Source: Oopsacas minuta (Eukaryota > Porifera > Hexactinellida > Lyssacinosida > Leucopsacidae). Taken from it: 64,000 nucleotides of DNA. A program made the translations under genes and the position numbers. The DNA is taken from the NCBI GenBank assembly GCA_024704765.1, contig JAKMXF010000299.1, positions 1,027,353 to 1,091,352 of the forward strand, given 5' to 3'. The notes below the pieces were generated by a model. That model did no database searches, had not been told where the DNA came from, and saw only the letters and a program-made list of their open reading frames with translations. Positions 57,236 through 64,000 of this stretch are shown piece by piece (positions within the stretch are counted from its first letter, which is position 1; every line of letters starts with the position of its first letter).

Positions 57236-58131
57236 TAGCACATAATTGACGTACTGGAGCTTAATTATTTATAATTACATCATGGATGAAAATTGAATCC
57301 TAAAATAGTATATTTAGAAAGATTATAATTAATTCACTTTAAAAGCTTGTAGGATCGTAATAGTACAATCATTGTAATATTCAAACACGTTCAAATTGAA
57401 AATTATTACAAGATACTAATTCTTTTACTTGATATTACGGTTTGTTTGTCAATTTTTTTTGTATTGAACTGATTGTTGAACTGATAAGAAATAAGGATTG
57501 AATTTCCCATGCATATATAGAACAGGCTAAACCTAGAAACAGGTGGTCTTATTTATGCAAAATCTTTACAGCCATATTGGAAGGGTGGCAAATGTCTTGA
57601 CCATATAAGATTTGAAAAGACGATCAACTCTTAAATTTATTGTAAATTCCAGAATGGAGAGAAACGAGAGTTAACTACAGGAGATGGGTCTACAAATGAA
57701 TGCTCCAAAAAATAGATAGGAATTTCTTTCTGATTCAAATTTGTATAAATTTGTAAAAACAAACGTTCTTAAGAGAGATTTAGAGATATAATTCCTAGAT
57801 AAAGATGATTGTAAGGATAACAATATAGATTTAATGTTCCTTGTTTACTTGAGTATATTCTCCCAGAACTATGCATATTGCTGTTGTGTAATTTTCCAAA
57901 TCCTGTCTAAAATAATCAAGCTTTTATACGTATCTTGGTCAGAGGAAGAGTCATAATTATTCAATGCATTCCAATTGTAGTAGCATATACGCATATACTT
58001 ACATTTGTGATCTTTTCAAATTGGTTACGATCAATGACATATTGAGATGAGATCTCACAAAGTATTCAGGATTCATTTATACAAATCTTTTCAAAAAAAA
58101 TTACTCACTATATTGAACTTACAAAGATATA
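57236..58131. other. Spacer, nothing recognised
   Basis: AT-rich with no motif-bearing frame on either strand. Confidence 0.4.
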
Positions 58132-58294
58132 CAGTAGAACCTGGTTAGCCCGAACACTATTAAACAAATTCCGGATAATAGGGACAAATATTTCAACAAA
58201 ATCATCCCTAAAATGATTTTTCAATTAATATTGCTCCGGCTATGAAGTAAAAATTTTGGAGGTCAGCTCGTGTTCGTATTTACGAGTTCTACTG
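58132..58294 (+). mobile_element. Pogo-like MITE, 163 bp, TA target site
   Basis: Left end CAGTAGAACCTGGTTAGCCC and inverted right end CAGTAGAACTCGTAAATACG, flanked by TA (58130-58131, 58295-58296). Inner arms share CGAACAC. Confidence 0.78.
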
Positions 58295-58600
58295 TAAGTA
58301 TAGATGCACTCACAGATATACAGATGAATTGCGTTTTAAGGGCAGAGATTGTCCGTTCAACGTACAATTGTTGGTTGCGTAACTTCGGATAGGCAGATTT
58401 CTGTAATAGAAACTTTGCAAGTTGAGAAATCTCCGCTTAATGAAAAGGTTTTGTTGGAATTTGTTAAAGGTTGAACCATATTTGGTTTGACCAACGATGG
58501 CCATCCAACTTTTCATAGGCTTACGACATTAATCTATCAAAAATTTGATAAAACACATGCTCGCGAATATGTAATTTTTTGTACTTATATTATTGAAGTT

Positions 58601-59340
58601 TTAGACCAAAATTGGATGAGAGATGAAGATATGTTTGTGCTTTGAGGAGTGCTCTCGATACTTTCTCCATGATGGTGTCGATTTCAAGCGTCCTCGCACA
58701 TCCCTATGAACCTCCAGCACAGAGTAGTGGTTTAACCTCTGCTGGGTTTGCGAAGTCCGGAGATAGGTGTGTATCATGCCTAACATACTAAAAGACCTCT
58801 CAGCTTCACAAGTTGTCATAGGCAGTGACATATATATCACGCAAAGCATATTAAGATTTGGCAGCAACAAATTCAGGGACTTTTCTTCAGCAAAAGTCTG
58901 TCTCAGCGTTAAAATAGTCGCATCGTTACCCATAGCTTTGCATCGAACGAACACCTAATCAACTCTACTATAGACAGGTCGTTTTTGTAATACCGATCTG
59001 ATAGAGCTTTTGAACTTGCCTCCATTACAAACATATACAAGGATGTGTATTTTTCTTTTATCTGATCCTCTGCTTTAGATTAGTACAACGTGTACGGTTA
59101 GCCTAGGGTGTGAGGTAGGTCAAGGGTAGTTCTTCAGTAACCTCTTTCCTTACAGCCTCATACAGTCTATTTGCATTTAAATGACCCTGTTCGTCAGCTA
59201 TGAGGCTAAGAATGAGAGTGTTGATCCATTCCTTTATCTGTCAAACCTTCTTCCTTTCCTTGATGTAAGACATGTAAAGGTATAGTGGCCTGAAGAAGAT
59301 TTTGGATAACTCTGAGGTACTAATAATTCTAAAAGGTCTC
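58601..59340 (-). pseudogene. hAT transposase C-terminal part with dimerisation domain
   Basis: The open frame 58601-58954 holds NLLLPNLNMLCVIYMSLPMT followed by TCEAERSFSMLGMI and SQTQQRLNHYSVLEVHRD. This is the hAT family dimerisation domain, with the CEAERSFS-type signature. Further upstream (58960-59060) FVMEASSKALSDRYYKNDL and a frameshifted SIVELIR extend the match. YPLTYLTP-like strings near 59130-59150 are weaker. The catalytic N-terminal part was not found, so it is a truncated copy. Confidence 0.8.
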
Positions 59341-59854
59341 AAGGTTGCGTAGAGAGGAATCAGCTTTCTTTTTGTTGTTGGCAGTAGGGAATTGTTACTT
59401 ATGTGTAATTAGATTTGGTGGAAATCTCTTTAATTTTAGGGAGCATTATTTTCTTTTAATTAGATAATTGGACTATAATGGACATAAGATTTCTTCCAAA
59501 TATATATTCCAGGTTCTTTCTGGATATCTACAATATTACCCAGTTTTTATAGATATAACATAAACAGGTTTTTCGAGGATTGGATCAGCATTGTATATTG
59601 GTCATTAACTTTTGCGTTCCAGTTTGCCAAGTGACTGTTTGTGCTTTTGCTGTGAGAATTTGGGTATATACAATTATTAGCTATCTCGATTTTGGAAATG
59701 ATTGTAATTGCTATCGTGTTATGAGTGAATTATGACAAACAAGTGCAATCCATAGTATCAGCTGAAATCAAGAACTAGGCAACTTTATCATTAGCATTTT
59801 TGAGTTCGAATCGATTATCAGAGTACTGTCATTATTTCGAATTTCATGGATTGA

Positions 59855-60560
59855 CATAGGGTCGAATTGCGTGTGTCGGCGTTAGGTAGAATAAAATTGT
59901 ATGCATTAGGTTAAATTTTGATGTTGTCGATATATCAAATTCTAAATTAGCTATGTTTTCGATAGGTCGAGTTCAATTTTAGCTATGTGTCGATAGATCA
60001 AATTTATGTTAGCTATGTATATCTCTTGTCTATGGCCATTTCATATTTCGGAGACGCTGAATGCTTGGACAAATTGTACAAAACCTACATAAACGTTTTA
60101 AAGCTAAAAAGATGCAACAACCCGAGATTTTTGCAAACTTGTCTAATAATTAATCCAAAAAGTCCATCCAAACACAAAATTAGCATGGAGTGCACATCCC
60201 CGCCCCTAGGTAGTTAATAACGAGTACAAATGAAAACTTCCATACCCATAAGGTGGTGAACTGAATCCCTAATCCCCACCCAACGCTACGAGTTTATACT
60301 TAATACAGCACAAGTCCTGTTATGTCCTCGTTTCTATAAATCCATTTTTTCTATATCGATTTATCGATAACATAGTTACTATAAATTCGATCTATCGATA
60401 ACATGGCTGGAATAGAATTCGATCTATCAACAACAACAAATTTCGACCCTAATGCATACATATTTAATTCGATCTAATGCTAACACACGGAATTCGACCT
60501 AATGCCAGTACCATAATTCGAACTAACGACAGTTCAACAAATTCAAGCTAATGCAGGTAC
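59855..60560. mobile_element. ~700-bp inverted-repeat element with internally iterated arms
   Basis: The left arm (about 59855-60015) and inverted right arm (about 60350-60560) share strings such as GATAGATCGAATTTATAGTA-like segments, TATGTATGCATTAGG, GGTCGAATT-CGTGTGTT. Each arm repeats TCGATAGATCGAATT and GCATTAGGTCGAATT words several times. The 76-codon frame at 59987-60217 lies partly within the left arm and is not convincing. Confidence 0.65.
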
Positions 60561-60689
60561 AAGGGTAACATTGAATACCCGATTCAGTAACCAACGTACG
60601 AAAGATAGCTTTTCAAAAGCTCTGCCTCAATTTAACTGGACTTCATTGAACTTGCAGCCAGCATATGAACAAAAATGTGAATTTTCTAA

Positions 60690-61560
60690 AATTCTTTATC
60701 AGATCTAACTAACCAGTATCTCCAAACCAGACAGGTCAGACGTCATGCATCTGATAAATCATCAGTTACTGATAATTTCCGCTAACTCATTATTCACCGT
60801 CAACGAGCCTTCATGTATCGTAACTTGAAGGAGTATTGTATCCTACGTACAAAGTGATCAGTACTGCTAATACCATCAGCTCGTCTTACTATCCTGAACA
60901 ACCAAGCTCTTGGTGTAACTGTGACTCGCATGTTTAGTGGAAACATACCAAACCCTAACTGGTCATGGAAAATGTGGTGATCTGGAACCCTCCGCTAGAT
61001 TGCCGAGTACCTCCAAACTCTCCCGTCGACACTGACACAGGTACAATGCTGCTTACTAGGATAAAGGTCACAAAGCTATAAGCCCTGTTAATATTCATGG
61101 TTGGATTCTCCGAGGCCAAGATTTCACTTTAGAGCACCAGGTATGTATTATCATCAATGCATACATGCAAGAGGGTTTCTTGCGATTAATTTGGAAATGC
61201 ACCAATGTTATACCTATCCCTAAAAGTACCTCCTCGAACTATTGATAAGGATTTGAGGCCAATTTCATTTACTGCCGTACTGTCGAAACCATTAGAGCGA
61301 ATCAGAGGAGGGACTTTGCTGCTATATGCCATCTATGCACTTGTTGATATGGTCCACACTTTGCTCCCGGCAGTGGAGAGGAAGCCTCACAGTGGAGTAC
61401 CTTAAGGCTTTCGATCATGTGGACCACAAAGTATTTATCGCCAGATGTAAAAGCTCGACCTCCAATTTTATCATTCGATGCTTATGTGCCTTTTATCGAA
61501 TTGATCCCAAAGGTTGAGGCTTGATCAGGATTAGTCTGCAAAGGCGTCGATCGCACAATT
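60690..61560 (+). pseudogene. Non-LTR retrotransposon reverse transcriptase fragment
   Basis: LRLIWKCTNVIPIPKSTSSN (about 61175-61235), DKDLRPISFTAVLSKPLERI (about 61247-61305), ALVDMVHTLLPAVE (61340-61380), LKAFDHVDHKV (about 61404-61435, where the usual Asp-Phe-x-x-AFD block sits), then NFIIRCLCAF. This is the fingers/palm start of a CR1/jockey-like RT. The catalytic YxDD region was not found. The upstream 60730-60850 region may be linker. Multiple frameshifts. Confidence 0.7.
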
Positions 61561-61732
61561 TATTGGGAGGGCAAAATATTTTATTAATACGAAATTATAG
61601 CTAAGAACTATTAAATAATTTCAATAATAGACAATACCATTTTGCATTATCATGCTTCTGAACAGAAAACCTTTCTTCTTGTTTCATTTTTCGTGATGAA
61701 TTTATTCACCAATTTATCTATATCTAGTTGGT

Positions 61733-63645
61733 CTACTTCTCATGGTATGTAGATAGGATGAGGAGCGAATTGAGTCTTCTTTGAGTCATTGTACTCCTTA
61801 AATGTGATTTTAAACGACGCAATTGACTAAAAGATCTCTCTACAGTTGTTATAGAGGCTGGGCAGACAAGATAAAACTTTATTATTTTCACCACCATTGG
61901 TAATAAATGTTTCATTTGCTTGTATCAATCAATTTTATGATATTACAAACAGAAGCATTGTGGTTGTCATTCCTCTATGGTTCATTTTCTTAACATAGAA
62001 GTTCCGCTTCAAAGAGTCTTTGATCTAAATGATCATAATGTTTACACACAAGTTTAAAGTCATCTAAATTGATCGCAACTCCTTTCCAACTATCAACTAT
62101 AATGTGTTCGATTTTTTCTAGTACTGATATTTATTTGTTCGTTATGGGACATCGTAAAGTATCACAAGCATGAGGAAGAACTTGATTGTATATTGGCTGA
62201 TAGTATTCTTCTGGTGTATTGAAAATAGTTTTACTAGGGAGATCAAATCGAATTGGAGGACGTCTTTGATGTGGAAGTTTTGCAGATCCCGTTCCGTGTT
62301 CTATACAAAAATGTTGCACATTTGACCAGAGTAATTTAAATTTTTCTTCACACTCCATTGATTCTAAATAGAGATGGCATATTTAACCAATGAATTTCAT
62401 TCTCAGACTGAAACATCTTTAGACTATAACTGTTTGCTTAACATATCTGTTATTTCAAATAGCTTGAGTGATAAGCATAGAGCAAAACATGTATCAAATT
62501 CTGTTAACCGCTTAATATAACCACTTCCTTTTGATTTAATCCTACTTTCACGGTTTGTATGTTTATCTCTTCCAATGCATCAAAATTACATCTAATTGTT
62601 GATAAAATCCAGAAAGCGCAGAATATTTTACGTGAATCGTGTAGGGCAAAGAGGTCTTATGTGAGTCTGCGACAGTCTAACTACAGTGCAATCTTATGTA
62701 CAATAGCACATCGTTTTTGAGAGTTTCTAAGAAATATGATAAGATCATTTGCTAAATGTAGAAAGTCGTGCATTATAGGGACTGTTTTAACTATCTCTTG
62801 AACTGCGAGATTAACAAAGTGAATACGGCAGTGAGTTAGTATGGCGCTTGGAGCTATGTATGATATTCGGACGCCAACACCCGTTAATTGACCACTGAAT
62901 GTTGATGCACCATCAAATGTTAATCCAAAACAGTTATGAAGGCTAATGTTCAGGCAAGAAGGGAATCATTTATTGCGAGATATCCTGATTGGGCATCGCA
63001 TTTTTCAAGAGCATAAAAACCGAAAACATTTTCTTTTGTAGATAAGTCGCTGTTCACAAAACGCAGACAAATGCTTAGTTGTTCTATTTAAGATATATCT
63101 GAAGTTTCACCTGCAATTAAACCGTATACTTCACAATTGGGAACTTCTGCGAATGACAGAACAATATCATGTGCCATTATCTCCAGTATTTCCTCTTGAA
63201 TTCAATTTATGTCCAAGTTATTTTTTTGAAGCCATGTCTGCAAATCTTTGGAATCCGAAGTTCGTAAAGTAAGAGCTGCTTGAAATTCGACTCAAAGTCA
63301 ACATGTCCATGTGCAGGTAGTCCTTGACGTGCTAAGTATCATAAACTGGTAAATATCCGTTTAAGAGACTCTCTTGCAGTTTCTATCTTTTAATTGTTGA
63401 TTAGAAATTTTATCAATAATACTTTCAGGGGATTTCATGTTTGTATATTTCACCATATATGAACGATGAGTTAGAGATGTTTCTTGAGTCTTGAATTTTT
63501 CTAAAGCTTTTTTCCAATTCTTAAAGCCTTTAGAAATACATGCTTCTTCGCTTTTGCTGCTACGAATTGAATCAATTGAGGATGCTTGTCTGCAAGTATG
63601 ACAAAAGGCTGCATTTAGATGAACATCCCATTCTAACCATGGGTA
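61733..63645 (-). pseudogene. hAT transposase with TTF-type zinc finger (ZMYM1-like), degenerate
   Basis: Right to left: WLEWDVHLNAAFCHTCRQAS (about 63580-63635, TTF zinc finger), KGFKNWKKALEKFKTQETSL, IAGETSDIS (near 63095), FYALEKCDAQSGYLA (about 62970-63030), LTFDGASTFSGQLTGVGVRI (about 62860-62925), IHFVNLAVQEIVKTVPIMHD (about 62770-62830), LIIFLRNSQKRC, 62131-62358 (LPHQRRPPIRF), and the dimerisation domain FYLVCPASITTVERSFSQLR plus LRSTMTQRRLNSLL (61740-61870). The whole protein plan is present but riddled with stops and shifts. Its N-terminal end is cut at 63645 by the next element. Confidence 0.8.
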
Positions 63646-64000
63646 CTGTATTTCCCTGAATAAGCGCCCCGGCGCTTATTTTTTTCGTGCACATGAAACT
63701 CCAGGCCCTTATTTTGAGGAAGATGATAGAAATTAGTTTTCCCTAATTAAATAGGTAGTATCTAATAATACATTGATGAAGTTAGTACTATATAAAAGCT
63801 ACGTAACAATGTAGTGCATTTATAAGGATCATCCTGGACCTCCTCACACAAATTTTCGTCATCTAGGATAACAATTTGATTTAGTTCATCTTGTTCAAAG
63901 TCTAGTTCGTGCGGGTTTTCAGACTTGTCATCCATACCGTTGTTTATGGTCAGTTCTTCTAATTTCTGAACTAGCTCATCACGCTTGCTGAAAAGTATCC
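63646..64000 (-). mobile_element. Pogo-like element terminus inserted in the hAT gene, runs off the right edge
   Basis: TA|CTGTATTTCCCTGAATAAGC (from 63646), then GCCCCGGCGCTTATT, a small palindrome. The hAT zinc-finger coding reads up to the TACCCATGG just before the boundary and is lost beyond it. The AATAAGCGCC motif also appears near 15740. The other end would be outside the window, so the classification is tentative. Confidence 0.5.
63762..64000 (-). CDS. Partial acidic ORF at the right edge
   Basis: A minus-strand frame open from the right edge to the TAG at 63762-63764 (about 78 codons, no start inside the window). It contains LFSKRDELVQKLEELTINN and an acidic stretch (LDFEQDELNQIVILDDENLC). 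The position next to a pogo-like terminus would fit the acidic C-terminal tail of a pogo/CENPB-type transposase, but no catalytic motif is visible, so this is inference. Confidence 0.4.
   Translation of the reverse strand, partial: ILFSKRDELVQKLEELTINNGMDDKSENPHELDFEQDELNQIVILDDENLCEEVQDDPYKCTTLLRSFYIVLTSSMYY

Noticed and set aside
1-64000. tRNA, rRNA or CRISPR features
   Set aside because: Reading for tRNA A/B boxes, rRNA core words and regularly spaced direct repeats gave nothing convincing.

Overview
The window looks like nuclear DNA of an invertebrate metazoan. It is AT-rich by eye. Three recognisable host genes are embedded in a dense field of decayed DNA transposons. The host genes are animal-type: a CREB3/ATF6-like membrane-anchored bZIP factor (16802-17899, minus), an LMBRD2-like LMBR1-domain membrane protein (43541-45634, minus), and the conserved first part of the Commander subunit CCDC93 (53253-53463, plus), which ends at a consensus splice donor. 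The first two are uninterrupted single reading frames, suggesting an intron-poor lineage. The species cannot be fixed from the sequence; all family names rest on recognised motifs, not on database searches.

Layout. 1-7440: a minus-strand Helitron (N-terminal zinc-finger region, HUH/Rep, PIF1-type helicase, OTU peptidase at the left edge), split by a 2.29-kb transposon at 3886-6172. 8240-11425: a Ginger-like element with about 137-bp terminal inverted repeats (TIRs), an H2C2/integrase/GPY pseudogene and a USP-like cysteine peptidase. 11.5-13.5 kb: an NHL-repeat relic and a complete-length mariner-type element. 14.6-16.8 kb: pogo-like debris. 16.8-18.2 kb: the CREB3-like gene and an iterated AATCAAATATTTC tract. 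18.2-25 kb: miniature elements and dispersed repeats. 25.2-28 kb: a Tc1 element inside a mariner element inside an older repeat. 28-43 kb: GATC-clustered repeat, miniature inverted-repeat elements (MITEs), an OTU-bearing transposase relic, a truncated Tc1, a hAT relic and a DD37D-type element. 43.5-45.6 kb: LMBRD2. 47.9-52.3 kb: a 132-bp tandem repeat, a Crypton-like tyrosine recombinase relic, a two-orientation minisatellite with 3-unit higher-order structure, and a mariner relic. 53-64 kb: the CCDC93 exon, followed by a transposase-like relic carrying a hAT MITE, two hAT relics, a non-LTR RT fragment, a ~700-bp inverted-repeat element and a pogo-like terminus.

How it fits together. The host genes are unrelated housekeeping or regulatory genes (ER-stress type transcription, a multipass membrane protein, endosomal recycling), with no operon-like linkage. 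The most notable pattern is in the mobile DNA. Three unrelated transposon types each carry a deubiquitinase-like cysteine peptidase (OTU in the Helitron, USP-like in the Ginger element, an OTU C-terminal half at 35.3 kb). Several nested insertions have exact target-site duplications (TSDs) and allow relative dating. Nearly all transposase genes are broken. No rRNA, tRNA or CRISPR array was recognised.
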